This document shows, in pieces, positions 33,833 through 45,630 of a stretch of 64,000 nt of DNA; position 1 is the stretch's first letter; each line of letters opens with the position of its first letter. The DNA comes from Coniella vitis. Its lineage: Eukaryota; Ascomycota; Sordariomycetes; Diaporthales; Schizoparmaceae. The position numbers and the translations under genes are program-made. The notes beneath the pieces were generated by a model that had not been told where the DNA came from, did not search any database, and worked only from the letters and a program-made list of their open reading frames with translations. The stretch is from NCBI GenBank assembly GCA_011317545.1, contig WUJK01000001.1:2957001-3021000 (forward strand), given 5' to 3'.

Positions 33833-34716
33833 TGTGATTGTCCTGTTTTGATGTCCAAAGTTTTGGTGTTAGTTTCCCGTATTGACAGTATTTCTGCAGC
33901 AGGCCGGGTGTTCGTTGTCGTCGACAAGAATTGACTGACCTGGGACGGATGTCGATGGCTTTGGAGTTGGGTGGTGATGCTGCCGAGTGAAGTTTGAGAA
34001 GTGGAAACTCGGCGCAAATTGCTTGAGACTGACCAAAAAAATCGTGTGTCTGCGCTAGTCCCAATCTGGATGCTTTGAGGTGGGTCGTCACGTGCTCCCC
34101 CAGCCTTGAACCTTCCCGCCGTACCACTTACAACCACTCAACTCTTGTACTCGAGGCTTAGATTCGGTTGAACATGAAATGCAACGGTTCTATTTTCGGT
34201 GAAACTTCTTCAAAGTCATGATTTATGATCTAGCTACAGAACATTTCGTATTCTGTTGCTTGGTCTCAACCCCGCATGCAGCTCATCTTGTGCTGGACCG
34301 GTGACCTCTATTGTGATCCACTGGATTGTCCCAGGTCAACGCGAGTCGAGTGTTTGGACCCCAGCAGCAATTTTACCCTCCTGTGACTAGTAATACTCTT
34401 ATTTACTGTCAATTCAATCCACTCTGCAGAGTCTCTGTCGATCGCTCATCTACAGCGTACTTGAGCAATCCAAGACTGCGCGTGAGCCTAATTTATCAGA
34501 TGCTAATGGTAACAAGAATGTTGAGAAAACCTAGATTTCCGATGTCGGGCGGCTCAAAACCGCACAAGATGCTCGATTAATGTGTAGCAAATGGCGATCG
34601 CACCGCAAAATGAAGATGAATTCTCGTAACTCATTCTCAATCAGATTTTCCAAATGTAATGATCAAAGGGGGGGTCATGTTCTATTATACACTGTCTACA
34701 GCTGGCCCAAAAACCT
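33833..34716. other. Upstream region of RPL4 and 3' flank of PET127
   Basis: About 880 bp with no recognised gene. A G7 run lies near 34668. Confidence 0.5.
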
Positions 34717-37700
34717 TCAACTTTCTGAGGACTTAGACTGCTCCCTCCATTCCCTGAAACTCGAGGTCGTTGTTGCCTCCGACACATTCTTGTCACCTTG
34801 TTGCTCAGATTCCGTGACTTGCTGCACCTCCGCCGTTGCAGAACCACTCGGTTCTGCTTGATGGAATTTTGATGAGGGAACCTCCGGCTTGATATAGTCC
34901 AAATCTACTCCGGCGCCGTCGAAGACTGTCTCGTATTTTAATGGGTCGGACTTGCCCATGATCCAGACAGGCTGCTTCTTTGCAGCCTTGTTCTCCGTTT
35001 GCCGGAAATCGCGGCCGAGTGCTGTGTACTTTTTCAGGGCGCCACCAAAGGCGTTGAAGCGATCTCCCATAGGATCTTTGTAAAAGGCAGCTTTGCGGCG
35101 TGTTTGCACACCCGCGTACAACGCCCGTGCCTTGTCCTGGTCTGTGATTTCCTCCATCTTGTACTCAACTTCCCATTTATCCTCGGGTTTAAGAGCTTCC
35201 ACTCGCTCGACAAACTTGCCGTTCAGCTTGTTCCGGATCGTCAACACCATGCCAAATACAGGTTTTGGCGCTGCGTCTGCCTTTTCTGCTGCGGCCTTTG
35301 CTCTCGCTGCCGATGCGTCCGTGGCTTGCCCCGTCGTTTCCGAGGTGGGCATCATGTCGAGCAAGATGCTCCTGAAGAGGTCGAGCTTGGCCAAATCTTC
35401 TGAGCGCTCAGATGTATCCTTCGTCGCTGGAGCCTTGGCCCCTGTGTATGAGGTCAGCTTGATGATGAGCTCCACCAGTTCAGCAGATGTCCCTGAGTCA
35501 GAGTTCTTGTCGGCATCGACTTGAGCAGTGTTGTTGGAGCTTGTCGAAACAGACGAGTCCACATCCTGTCTCGTGGATTGTGAAGCGGTTTTCTCTGCTT
35601 CTTGACTTGAGCTTTTCGTGGAATCTTGTGATGGCTCTTGCGGTGGCTTTGTCGGCGTTGACTCGGCTGCGGGAGCCTCCACAGAGTTGGACGAAGAACC
35701 TCCAAAGAGACTGGACAGGAAGCCAAATGCCGACTTCTTTGGTGGTGGAGATTCCACAGGTGTTGGTTCTGGGGAGGCTGGGGGGGACTCCGACTCTTCG
35801 GGGGTGGTTGTCTCGGCCTCAACCGATTCCAGCACGGTCTCATCGCTTTCCTTCTTGGCAGCTTCGGCATCCACATCGACAATGAGTTTGAGGAGCGACT
35901 CGATGTAGCCCTGCGCCTCCTCCGATGTCCTCGCGCGCAATAACCCACTTTGCTCGAGTGCTTCCCCAATAGCCTCACGAATGGCCGTGATGCCTTCTGC
36001 GTCATTGTCCATTGTCTTCTCGACAACTTCCATGATGTCTTCCCACACCTCCTCACCATCTTCTTCCTCAATCTCCTCGACGCTCTTCTCTTCCCCAGCA
36101 TCCCGTTCAGTGACTGCAGCCTCCTCCTCAGCAACTTCCGCTTCCGCCGTCGACTTGCTCACGTCTTCTGGGGTTGGGGGTATGCGGAGCACTTCCTCGC
36201 GGAACTTGTCAACATCCTCCTTCTTTTTCTCCTGTATCTGCTTGATTTCCTCGTCCGTCACTGGCTCAGCAAAGAAGTACATCAGCGGGACTTGGTCGGA
36301 CGGTCTGGTTTCCACATGGACCCGGAGAGATGAATCGGGGAATCTCTCGGTAGCCTTGTTGAGCATCTCATTCCACAGTTTCAGACTTGCAGTGAACTCG
36401 GCGTCGCCGAGGGTCTTGTCCATGGTGCCGTGCATAGACGAGTCCATTTCCTCAAGCGGAATATACTGGAACCCAAAAATGCGCTGTGTGTTGTGGTACG
36501 CCACAAAGATACCGTCCATTCTACCCATGCGGACTTGGAGCGAATACTTCAGGAACGCAGCCCGCATCATGTCAAAGTACTCGCGCTCAAACGATTCCCA
36601 CTGGCCCATGCGCTGTCGAATCTCGTAGCCCATGCCCTTTTTGTAGTTGAGGGCGTCCATGCGGATACTGACCACGGCTCTTGTCTTCAGATCGAAGATA
36701 CCGGTACCCGGTAGACGCGGATCGTACGCGTCAAGCTGGGACCGCATCATGAAATCTCCGTAGGTGGTGTAGTGGTAGGATTCGTCCTGGTCTTTCTCCT
36801 CTGCTGTCAATTGGTGCGAGTTGCTTCTTCGGTATTTTTCAAATTCCTCCTTTGGTACTGTCAAGAGCTTTTCCATGGACTTGCCCAACATACTGAGAAT
36901 CGTGTCTGAATCCCATTGTTTGTCTGCGTCGATGGCGTAGGTTCCATCTCTGTAGTTCAAAAATGTTGCTGCTGGCGCTCTTTGAATGGCAGCAAAGTTC
37001 TCAAGCTCGATTTCAAAGTCCTTTGACAACCGTCCAGTATTGATTGGCCGCCAGGCTGAGAGCAAGTAGTGGAAGTGTGCCATTGTTGAGGTCATACTGG
37101 ATGTCGAACCCGTGTATTTCTTCTTGTGTTTCCTGGTGATTCCCATGAGGAGCGTGTCCTTGGACGAAGTGATGTATTCTTTCAGGGCATCAAAGTCGAA
37201 TTCGTCGACGGGCATGATTTGCGCAAGATAAGGATCGAAATTCCAGACCTTGGACCTCGGGTCCTGAAGAGCGTACACACCCTCGTTGAATAGGACGCGG
37301 TCTAGTCCATATGAGACCATGGGCACCGGTGGAGTCTCTGCTTCAATGGGGACCAAGGCGCTGGCCGGGTCTGGTCGAAATTTACGGGCACGCGTCCCAT
37401 GTTTCTCAGTCTCCTCCTCCTCCTCGCCGCCCTCATTGAAGAATGATTTCGGGCGCCTTGGTAGTCCCAAACTATCATCTTGCCTTCCTAGTCTGGAAAA
37501 CTTTGCGCCCGCCGCTGCTCCAGCGACTCTCGCTGCCGCGGCCTTGACACTTGGGCTGAGCAGCTTCTTCATCCTCGGGTTTATGACATCGGTCGCAGGT
37601 GGTGTCGTTTGCTTTGCCCTCTCAGAGAATTCCTTTCTTTTCGCACCCAATGCCGACTCGCCAATAACGTGCCGCAAAGAAACCTTATCTGCACTCTTTT

Positions 37701-38532
37701 TCGCTTCGGCTTTCTTGGGTGAAACTTGTGTCTTTGAGGTCACTTTTTTACCCAGAGCAGAGCTCTTCGTTTGCGCCATATGTTCGGCCTGCATTTCAAG
37801 AGCACTCTTGAGCACAGCCAGTGTGCCTTGCAGAACTTGGTTCTGCCTGGAATCAAGCTTCAGCTCGCCGCTGCGTGGCATGGGCTGAAATTGTGACCTC
37901 AACGACTGCTTTTTGCCATCGGCGCTCTGCTCTTTCTCCTTCTCCTTGTTTTCGTCGTCCTTCTCATTCTCCTTCTCCGTCGTAGATTTTGCTTTCGGGC
38001 TCAAGGAGTACTTGGTAGGGAATCGCTGAAAGTCCTTGAGCACAGCGAGCGCCTCCTTCATAATCAGGACCTGCGATTCGGAGTCCGTCGTAGAAGTGGT
38101 AGGGGAGGATGCATTCGCCGTTTTGCTCGCCTTTGTCGGATTGCGCGCCTTGGGCGCCAAAGGACCAGGACGTGATGCCGCAGCTTTGGCACGCTTAGTG
38201 AGCTCTGTCAAGGCACTTTCGGCCGCTCCCTGCCGAGCAGTGCTGCCGACTCTTCTGATTATCTCCCATTCCTTCAGCTGGCCTTCGTCTTCTTGTTGTT
38301 GTGGTTGTTGAGGGGCTTTGTTGGCATCGCCCGGCTTGTCGCCCGCTTTCACGCCTTCGACGGCCGTGGCGGGAGCCGCGGTTGCATCGGTTTCCTTGGT
38401 GGCGTCGGTTGCATACTGGCGAGCCAAGACAATCGCTCTGCTTCGGTCGAGGCGACTGCAACGCGTGATGTGAGGCTGGGCGAGACAGGTTGGACGAATG
38501 CTGCAAGAGCCCCGAAGCGTTTGAGGAAGCAT
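34717..38532 (-). CDS. PET127: Mitochondrial RNA-processing protein Pet127
   Basis: A single exon of 1271 residues. In yeast, Pet127 is membrane-associated on the matrix side and takes part in 5' processing and turnover of mitochondrial RNAs. The N-terminus (basic residues spaced through the first 40, ending in RQYATD) is a presequence. A low-complexity stretch runs to about residue 380, followed by the conserved core. The core includes VDEFDFDALKEYI, TSTMAHFHYLLSAWRPINTG, the segment around YHYTTYGDFMMRSQLDAYDP, and GTGIFDLKTRAVVSIRMD, where Asp614-x-Lys616 fits a PD-(D/E)xK nuclease site. After YFFAEPVTDEEI comes a long acidic, Ser/Thr-rich insert, then a conserved end with NKLNGKFVERV, WEVEYKMEEI and DRFNAFGGALKKYTALGRDF. 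It is longer than yeast Pet127 (about 800), mainly through the disordered parts. Confidence 0.9.
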   Translation of the reverse strand: MLPQTLRGSCSIRPTCLAQPHITRCSRLDRSRAIVLARQYATDATKETDATAAPATAVEGVKAGDKPGDANKAPQQPQQQEDEGQLKEWEIIRRVGSTARQGAAESALTELTKRAKAAASRPGPLAPKARNPTKASKTANASSPTTSTTDSESQVLIMKEALAVLKDFQRFPTKYSLSPKAKSTTEKENEKDDENKEKEKEQSADGKKQSLRSQFQPMPRSGELKLDSRQNQVLQGTLAVLKSALEMQAEHMAQTKSSALGKKVTSKTQVSPKKAEAKKSADKVSLRHVIGESALGAKRKEFSERAKQTTPPATDVINPRMKKLLSPSVKAAAARVAGAAAGAKFSRLGRQDDSLGLPRRPKSFFNEGGEEEEETEKHGTRARKFRPDPASALVPIEAETPPVPMVSYGLDRVLFNEGVYALQDPRSKVWNFDPYLAQIMPVDEFDFDALKEYITSSKDTLLMGITRKHKKKYTGSTSSMTSTMAHFHYLLSAWRPINTGRLSKDFEIELENFAAIQRAPAATFLNYRDGTYAIDADKQWDSDTILSMLGKSMEKLLTVPKEEFEKYRRSNSHQLTAEEKDQDESYHYTTYGDFMMRSQLDAYDPRLPGTGIFDLKTRAVVSIRMDALNYKKGMGYEIRQRMGQWESFEREYFDMMRAAFLKYSLQVRMGRMDGIFVAYHNTQRIFGFQYIPLEEMDSSMHGTMDKTLGDAEFTASLKLWNEMLNKATERFPDSSLRVHVETRPSDQVPLMYFFAEPVTDEEIKQIQEKKKEDVDKFREEVLRIPPTPEDVSKSTAEAEVAEEEAAVTERDAGEEKSVEEIEEEDGEEVWEDIMEVVEKTMDNDAEGITAIREAIGEALEQSGLLRARTSEEAQGYIESLLKLIVDVDAEAAKKESDETVLESVEAETTTPEESESPPASPEPTPVESPPPKKSAFGFLSSLFGGSSSNSVEAPAAESTPTKPPQEPSQDSTKSSSQEAEKTASQSTRQDVDSSVSTSSNNTAQVDADKNSDSGTSAELVELIIKLTSYTGAKAPATKDTSERSEDLAKLDLFRSILLDMMPTSETTGQATDASAARAKAAAEKADAAPKPVFGMVLTIRNKLNGKFVERVEALKPEDKWEVEYKMEEITDQDKARALYAGVQTRRKAAFYKDPMGDRFNAFGGALKKYTALGRDFRQTENKAAKKQPVWIMGKSDPLKYETVFDGAGVDLDYIKPEVPSSKFHQAEPSGSATAEVQQVTESEQQGDKNVSEATTTSSFREWREQSKSSES

Positions 38533-39278
38533 CGTTTAAACGGACGCGCAGGCAGATGCGGCGAGCACGAGAACCATGGAATGTTCTGGCCGTAATGATG
38601 ACCTCTTCTTTGCTTCTTTCCCTCCTCACGAGAACGAATTCTAAAATTCAAGGGAAATTTTTCCTAGAGACGTTCTGTATGCGCGCTCCGCAGCCGATAA
38701 GATAACGGAATATTTTCTACACGGGTAGAAGTCGCGCCACACAGGGATCCAAGATCTGCAAGTACTATGTACTTCTACTATGGTATACCTCCGGGTGCTT
38801 GCATCATTGAGTCTGCATACTGTGATACGCACTGTGCCCCCACTTTTCACTGAGGACGAAATGAACTACTACATAGTATAAGAGGACAGTTGCTATGTAT
38901 AAAAGGCCAATAAGGCCAGTGTTTTCATGGCCAGTAATTCTGGTATAACTCAAAGTTTGTTATTCTATACTGTGTTGTTGCTGTATCAATTTCGCAGCTT
39001 CTGCATCACAGCATGTGTCAAAATGAGGGTAGCAACAAGGGTATCCCAAATATAAAGCAATTATCGCAGAACATGAAGCCATCTTCAAACAGTCGATGGG
39101 AGCGCCCGTGACACCGTAACAATGTTGTCCCACGCTTTCAGCCACAGTTCAAGTTAGGATACATCATTAGTCTTGCCAGGCATATTAGGGGAGGCTGCTG
39201 CCTTTCCTGTCCGACCCGACCAGGTGCTTGGAAAACCTGGAGGTTTTGTTGGTGATCCCAGCCATGGCTGCACCAAAT
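38533..39278. other. Intergenic between PET127 and SCC4 (both minus)
   Basis: TACTATGTA lies at 38763-38771 and TACATAGTA at 38870-38878, both upstream of PET127. A minus-strand Cys-rich frame at 38960-39145 has no ATG of its own and is treated as a finding. Confidence 0.5.
38763..38878. repeat. Two TACATAGTA words, opposite orientation
   Basis: Exact copies at 38763-38771 (reverse) and 38870-38878 (forward), 230-340 bp upstream of the PET127 start. They are part of the dispersed family. Confidence 0.7.
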
Positions 39279-42200
39279 TTAATCAATATGAGGCTTCACA
39301 AAGGCCTGATTCGCATGCGCAGTCCCGTTTGCCCGTAGCCACTCTGCCTCTTGCACTTGTCCTTGCATCTCTTCTGTCTGTGCGAGCATGCCTTCGCCCA
39401 CGCTCATCCACAGGAGGTTGCCCGCTTTCTGCGCCTGTGCTCTGCCCGCCTTTGCCGACTTGACTGCCTGATCGCCGACCACGCTATCAAACAGGCATGC
39501 CCGCATCAAATTCAGTGCAATCCCCAGTAGTTGTGTGTTGTTGGTTGCTTGTGCAAACCTGAGACCTGTTGAGATATGGCGCTTCACAGTCTGGATCGAC
39601 TGTGGCGGGTTCGTCTCGACTGCCGCTGCGACTAGGTTGAATGCAGTGCGAATATCGGTGTCTGCATGATCGACACAGTACGGTCGGATTTTTTCGAGGA
39701 TTTCTGATGTGTAGTAATCGTTACGCCTCGACGGCTCTTGCATGATCCATATGCGATTGAGGGCTGCGAGAAGGGCTATTTCCGAGGGGGCTGTTCCCAG
39801 CTGCTCAGATGATGGGTTGTTTGTCGTATCTGTGAAGTCGAATTGCGCATCACCGAATATTTCGAGCGCTTTGTCAAGGTCCCCGGTACCTTGGTAGTAG
39901 ACGCCTTTAACGTATAGCATCAGTACGTCGAGGCGCCCGGTTCCTGGCACCGGTCGCAGGGCCTCAAGCTTTTTTATGCACTCATGCACTTTGATCCATT
40001 GTGTACGAGTCGCTGAGGTCAGAGCAATGAGTGTGTAGATGTAACAACCGACTTCAGAACGCCATTTGGCCTGTTCAATTGCCATAGGTAAGGAGTGGGC
40101 GGCTGGTCTGAGCACATCGCTTCCTACCAAAAGGTTAGCGTTCAGGCAACTGAGACGTGTGGGCAACATGGGTGCAACCTACTTTTTGTCAACATGTTCA
40201 GGGCTTCGTTCCAATATTCCATGAGCTTCTCGTTCTTGGAGCCGTTGTAGAAGAGGGCTAGGCCACTCAAAACATAACTGCAAGCCTGTCAGTAAGGTGC
40301 TAGAAACCGAGCGTGCAGGGTACCTACGCTAGCACAAAAGCATGGACTTTGGTCACAAATGACATGACAATGAAGTTGTGCTCAGCGCCGGGACGAATAA
40401 TGGTACTGGTGTCTTCTGTCACCGTCGAACTTGAGTTTGTTTGCTTTTTGAGTGGCAAGAGGAGCTCATCGCGACTTGAGTCCCAATCGGAAGCCTGGAC
40501 GAGCTCGTCCATACGGAATTGAAGAGCCTTGAGCTTTTGCATGGTAACCTGTGGACTCTTTTGCTGCAGACTGCAGGCCAGATCCAGGAGTAGTGTCAAG
40601 ACCTCAATTTGCGGAAGATGGACCGAAGGATCCAGCTGGTATCTCGCTGCTTGCGCAATACATGTCTGGACACGAACTATAGAGTCGTCTTTTCGGGCCT
40701 TGAGATGCAACATGCCCTCCAGAAGTGAAGTCATAACCGCAATGGTATGGTCACCCCGATGTGCTGCAAGGGAGGTAATGTTCCGTAAATTTTCCACCGC
40801 ATGAGTGTCTGCTGGATTGCCGGTTTGGAGATGGAATGAAGCCTTAAGGAAACGAAATGCATAGACCCAGTCCACTGCTTTGTACGTCGTTGCCTCCGAA
40901 ATATTCTTATCCAGAGCAACCAGTGCCGCTTTGCGGTTCCTTCTGTATAAGACCTTGAGAAGTTGGAATTGCATACAATATTTCAAGTCCGTCAGCCGGT
41001 TCTTCTCGCAAACAGCGATACCCTTGGTAAGTGCAACTTCTGCCTCGGTGAGGTTATCTGTCTCTTCGCTCAGTATTGTCGCATATCTGAGCCGTACATT
41101 TGCTTCGGCCCGCGGCGGCAGCTTGTTCAGGGACAATGCAGCCTCAAGGCAGCCAAGACCAGTCGCAATGAGTTTATAGTATTCGTCCATTCCTACCTGG
41201 TCTAGAGACGTGGCGACGTCATGTACAGCTATGTGAGCCGCTCTGAAACAATCGTTTGCAACACACGTCAAGACTGCTGGGGTGTCAAAGTGTTGGCTTG
41301 GACTATGCACGTGTGTTATACTGGGCGATCTTGAGGCACCGGGAGCAGTAGGCATGACCTTCCTCGCTGGCGCGTCCATCTTCATCATAAGCTGAATTGG
41401 ATCGATTGCGTCAGAGGCGGGCTGCTGAAATGGGATGTCTGGTCTTATGCTCTGTTTGTGTAATTTTGTAGGGTCAATCCCATCCAATATTGTCTGGTGT
41501 GGCTGAAGCGTTGTCGCCGGAGCCTGAGGTTGCGAGCGCTGAAGCGAGCTTGGATTTATGGCATCGGGGAGAGGTGGTTGTGGTTGGCTTGGCGGCGGAA
41601 TGGCCTGTGGATCTTGTTGAGGCTTGACGTGATCGGATTTGACAGGGTTGTATTGTTCGATTTGAGAGGTTTGCGAATACCCGTCGTTGCGCTGAAGCTG
41701 GCTAGGGTCTATGGAGGTCACAGGGAGCTGCTGTGCTTGCGGGACAGGCACAGGAGCCTGGCTTGTTTGGAACTGATTTGGAGCCAAGGGCTGGGTCCTG
41801 TTCTGCAGGTGAGGTGAGGATGTCGAAGCTGGGATTCGTGCTTGGCTCAGTGTTACTGAAGGTGAATTATGATGTTGCACCTGAGGAGATGAAACCTGAG
41901 CATGGCTCTGGTTGTGTTGGCTGCTTCCCGAACCCTGTAGCGGTCGACGTTGTGCTTGTGGTGACGGCATGTGAGGCTGGCTATAGTGAAGCTGTTGAGG
42001 CTTGATTTGGGTTGCATGTTGTTGCTGTTGATGCTGTTGATGCAGTGATGGCAACGACGGCCTATGCTGCTGTGGGATTCGTGGCTGAGGGTTTGAAGGC
42101 ATGGCCTGGGCCGGCTGCTGCTGGTGGTGGTGATGGTGGGGCGGCTGCTGCTGCTGCTGATAATGATGTTGGAATTGGGCCAAAGGCTGTGGCTGATGGA

Positions 42201-42702
42201 GTTGAGCCATGGGTTGGGGCTGCGATTGCAACTGGTGATGCTGCGTTTGTTGGGCGGCTGTAGACATGCCCTGTGGTCTCGGGGAAGGAACGGACTGCTG
42301 CATTTGCCTGGGTGAGGGAACCGCAATCTGTTGGGAAGGGTACGACGGATTCGCATGGGCGTAGCTCTGATGGGCGATGTATGAGCCAGCAGGTGTAGAC
42401 GCATTTTGTGTGTACATGTTATCGTTGTACATTTGCTGCTGCTGCTGTTGTTGCTGCTGTTGGGCCTGGAAATTGTGCGCAGCTTGCATTTGGTGTTGCG
42501 TGTGCGTGTATTGAGGCATCTGCGGCATCTGGTGGGCTGCGGGCAGGTACTGGTGCGGATTGGTCTGGTACTGCTGGTTGCCCATGTATGCCATCGTGTT
42601 TCCACTTCCATACTGCTGAGGGTATGTAGGCTGCTGCGGTATCTGAGGAAGGCCATTGTAAGCCTGCCTCGGAGGCTGCGAGCCCCAGTTGTTGTTGTTC
42701 AT
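39279..42702 (-). CDS. Cohesin loading factor Scc4/Mau2 with Gln-rich N-terminal extension
   Basis: Three exons (42702-40328, 40277-40183, 40123-39279) give 1104 residues. Scc4/Mau2 partners Scc2/NIPBL and helps load cohesin onto chromatin in the nucleus. The helical TPR-like cohesin-load region starts near residue 480 with DCFRAAHIAVHDV and includes LGCLEAALSLNKLPPRAEA, RLRYATILSEETDNLTEAE, FRFLKASFHLQTGN, ALFYNGSKNEK (built in exon 2), YYQGTGDLDKALEIF and IALLAALNRIWIMQ. The first about 440 residues are Gln/Pro/His-rich with Q runs near residue 80, far more than in yeast Scc4 (624 aa); they are probably disordered. Exon 2 is only 95 bp and joins in phase on both sides. Both introns have GTAGGT donors, with TGCAG and GGTAG acceptors. 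Confidence 0.9.
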
Positions 42703-43420
42703 GTTGCCGACATTGAGCAGTGAGAATCACGCTGGATTCTCCCTTGCTCGTTCCGTCCAGGAGCAATCGTGAGGCTCATCCGCCGATTTCGAGCACCGGC
42801 TGTGGTAAAATCTGCGCAGGTGTCATGATGCACCCAGTATTGAGCGCGGGATGGTTGCTTGACAAAGACTTGTCGTCCATCATCAAACGCGCCAGCGCGT
42901 CGTTGGACTGTATTCTGTCATGTGGCCCGTGCACCAGCAGGGTTCCAATGGGCCGAAGCGGCTCAACCCGGCCCCAGTGGACTTTGATCGTACTTGTAAA
43001 TAGTATTTCCACAGCGTTAAACAAAGCTTACGATTCTTTTCCACGACCCTGAAAATGTGTTCAGCTGCAGCGACCTACATAGTACACAATATACATATAC
43101 CGAGGAGCACTCTGATTGGGCTTAAGTCATTAGCTTTCACGGTACTAAGTAACCACCTACTTATGTGTATAAGTAGGTACTAGATCGCAGTGCTCCAAGC
43201 CCTAACCCTGAGCAAAAGTGACTTGAGGAAACGATGGAAGGGGCCATGTCTCTCACGGCCGCACGGTGCCTCGGCATCTCCTAATCGTGGCCTCGAACCC
43301 GCTCCATATCAATAGATTTGCCAGCGGATTCTATTCTTTGACTTGTTCGCTTTTCCTTTATATTCTGCTTCTTTCACTTCCTTTCACTTCCTCTCATCAC
43401 CTATCAAGGCACTTGTCAAT
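42703..43420. promoter_or_regulatory. Divergent promoter region between SCC4 and the hydrolase gene
   Basis: About 720 bp. It contains TACATAGTA at 43076-43084 and a perfect 9-bp inverted repeat at 43155-43178 (arms ACCTACTTA and TAAGTAGGT, 6-bp spacer). Pyrimidine-rich sequence precedes the hydrolase ATG. Confidence 0.5.
43155..43178. repeat. Perfect inverted repeat (9-bp arms, 6-bp loop)
   Basis: ACCTACTTA at 43155-43163 and TAAGTAGGT at 43170-43178 could form a small hairpin or bind a dimeric factor. It lies in the intergenic region between two divergent genes. Confidence 0.7.
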
Positions 43421-45006
43421 ATGGATTGGTTTGGCCGAGCCAAGATAAAGTTCACCCACCATGTCTCGCCGCTACCCATTCGGTCCAAGGACGGCAGCGA
43501 GACCGATCTGTTGAAAATATGCGAAACGTCTACGCCACCCTGCCAGCTCAATCCTCTGCTCTTCAACGGCCATCTACAGACTATGTGGACGGCTGTTGGG
43601 AAAGCGGCGCCAGAAATCCACTACAAAAGGCAGATTTTCGATTCCAACCACGCTAACTACACCGGAACATTTGCTGTGGACTTTGTCGTACCGCCCCACG
43701 AGGACCGCGACGCCAAGCTGCCGCCCAGGACAGCGTATTTCAAAGATGGTGAATTTGACGCGATACGGTCAGATGATAACCGCCCTATGCTGATTGTGCT
43801 GCACGGTCTTTCTGGTGGCTCCTACGAGATTTACTTGCGACACGCCATTGCGCCCTTGGTGCTTGGGAATGGCGGTTGGGAGTGTTGTGTGGTGAATGGC
43901 AGAGGATGTGCCGGTTCTCAGGTTACGAGCGGAGTCTTGTTCAACGCACGCGCAACGTGGGATGTGAGGCAAGCCGTGAAATGGGCGCGGAAAACATTTC
44001 CAAATCGGCCGCTCTTTGGCCTTGGGTTTTCGCTTGGTGCCAATATCCTCACCAATGTAAGTGGGCTTGCTCTCCGTCACTTACACGCAGCTTTAGTGAC
44101 TTTACCTAGTTCGTTGGTGAAGAGGGCTCCGGATGTCTCTTGAGCGCTGCTGTCGTTGTCGGCAACCCGTTCAACCTCGAAGTGGCTAATATTCAGCTAC
44201 AAAACTCTCTTCTCGGCAAGGAACTCTATCAGAGAGTCATGGGAAGTTCGTGTCGCCAGGTGTGCTTTACTTTCCTTTCCTTATACTTGCTAATCATGCT
44301 CAACAGCTAACATGAGAAAGCTCATAATGCGTCACAAAGACTCGATCCTGCAGTTTACGAATCTGGATTTTGACTCCATTCAAAAGGTTACTTACCTATT
44401 TGAATTCGACCGCCAAGTACAGTGAGTATTCGTCTGTCGTGTCCACATATCTATTAACACAAGGCGTGTCACTGACAATAGCGATCAGAACCCACTGCTG
44501 GGGCTATCCAACCGAGAGCTCATATTATCGTGATGCATCTTCAAGCGATTCCGTCTTGGGTATAAGGATTCCTTACTTCGCTATCCAATCAGCAGATGAT
44601 CCTGTATGTTTTCACAACCTCTCCTATACCTCCTCCCTGCTTGGAAATGGATATACTAATGAGCGTGAAGATCGCCGTTGAGGCTGCAATTCCATACCAG
44701 GAAATCAAAGCTAATCCCTACACGGTCTGCCTGACGACTTCTCTTGGAGGTCACTTGGCTTATTTTGAACCTGGTGGCGGGCGATGGCATGCCAAACCGG
44801 TAGGTTTTGATTCACCCATTGTACATGAGGTTATATATGCTGACTTTTTTGGGACTTAGGTCGCCAATTTCTTGAAGAACATGGCCGCGACAGTCAGTCT
44901 CAAATCTATTAACCACCAAGTGAACGGAGACACCGTCGTCGAGCCTCACTACGCCTCCAGCTTCGATCCCATCAGGCGCAAGATGCAGGTTGAGGTCGCC
45001 GAATAA
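43421..45006 (+). CDS. Alpha/beta hydrolase of the Eeb1/Eht1/ABHD1-3 family
   Basis: Six exons (43421-44056, 44110-44245, 44307-44421, 44489-44603, 44671-44799, 44860-45006) give 425 residues. Family members are esterases or acyltransferases, such as the yeast medium-chain ethyl ester synthases Eeb1/Eht1. The entry motif NPLLFNGHLQTMW is typical. HGLSGGS (His128 on) is the oxyanion region, and VNGRGCAGSQVTSGVLF follows. The nucleophile elbow is GLGFSLGAN with Ser204. The acid is Asp332 or Asp333 in IQSADDP, and the base is His362 in TSLGGHLAYFE, so the triad is complete. The start MDWFG was chosen over an upstream ATG because it fits the family. Exon 4's acceptor is the second AG after the branch (CGATCAG), needed to keep THCWGYPTE in frame. 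Confidence 0.9.
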
Positions 45007-45630
45007 GACTTCCGACATATCAGGTAACCTATAGTCAAATAGTTATCCGCTACTTTCACTGTATAGACTAGTTGGGATAGAGGGAAAACGAGAGTACATA
45101 GAAACCACTGCTAGAGTTACAATAGACATGAGATAGGGCGCTTCATCCTGGGTATATATTGTTCAAATGACGACAAGAGCAGTAAAAACTGCATCTACCT
45201 CTTCTCCATGAACAACCATTGCGGTGCTAGCCAAGGTGAACTCACTTCCACCATCAGAATTTGCCAGAGACATTGACATGGCGTAAAAGTCTCTCGCGTA
45301 TCCTCATTACTAGGTGTGAGTTGTCAACTTTCCTCCCATTTCATCAGCATAACAACGTTTGTTCATGCCATATGTCATAGGAGAGACCCAAATGATCAAG
45401 GACAAACCCCCATGAATTTTCATAGAACCTCTTTTGGCGCCGTGCGACAGCAAGGCACTACGGGTACGCTGCTAGTCGCATAGAATACCCGAGAACCCAA
45501 ATTACCAACCAGCCATCGCGACCATCCCAACTCCAACAACGCCGTGCAATGCATCAAGAGAATTTTCCAATTGCTTTCTTTTTTGGCCTTTTTTGATGGT
45601 GTCTCTCCTTTTCGTATTTTCGAAGCCACA
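45007..45630. other. Intergenic between convergent genes
   Basis: 3' flanks of the hydrolase gene and LOC1. No gene is seen. Confidence 0.55.
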
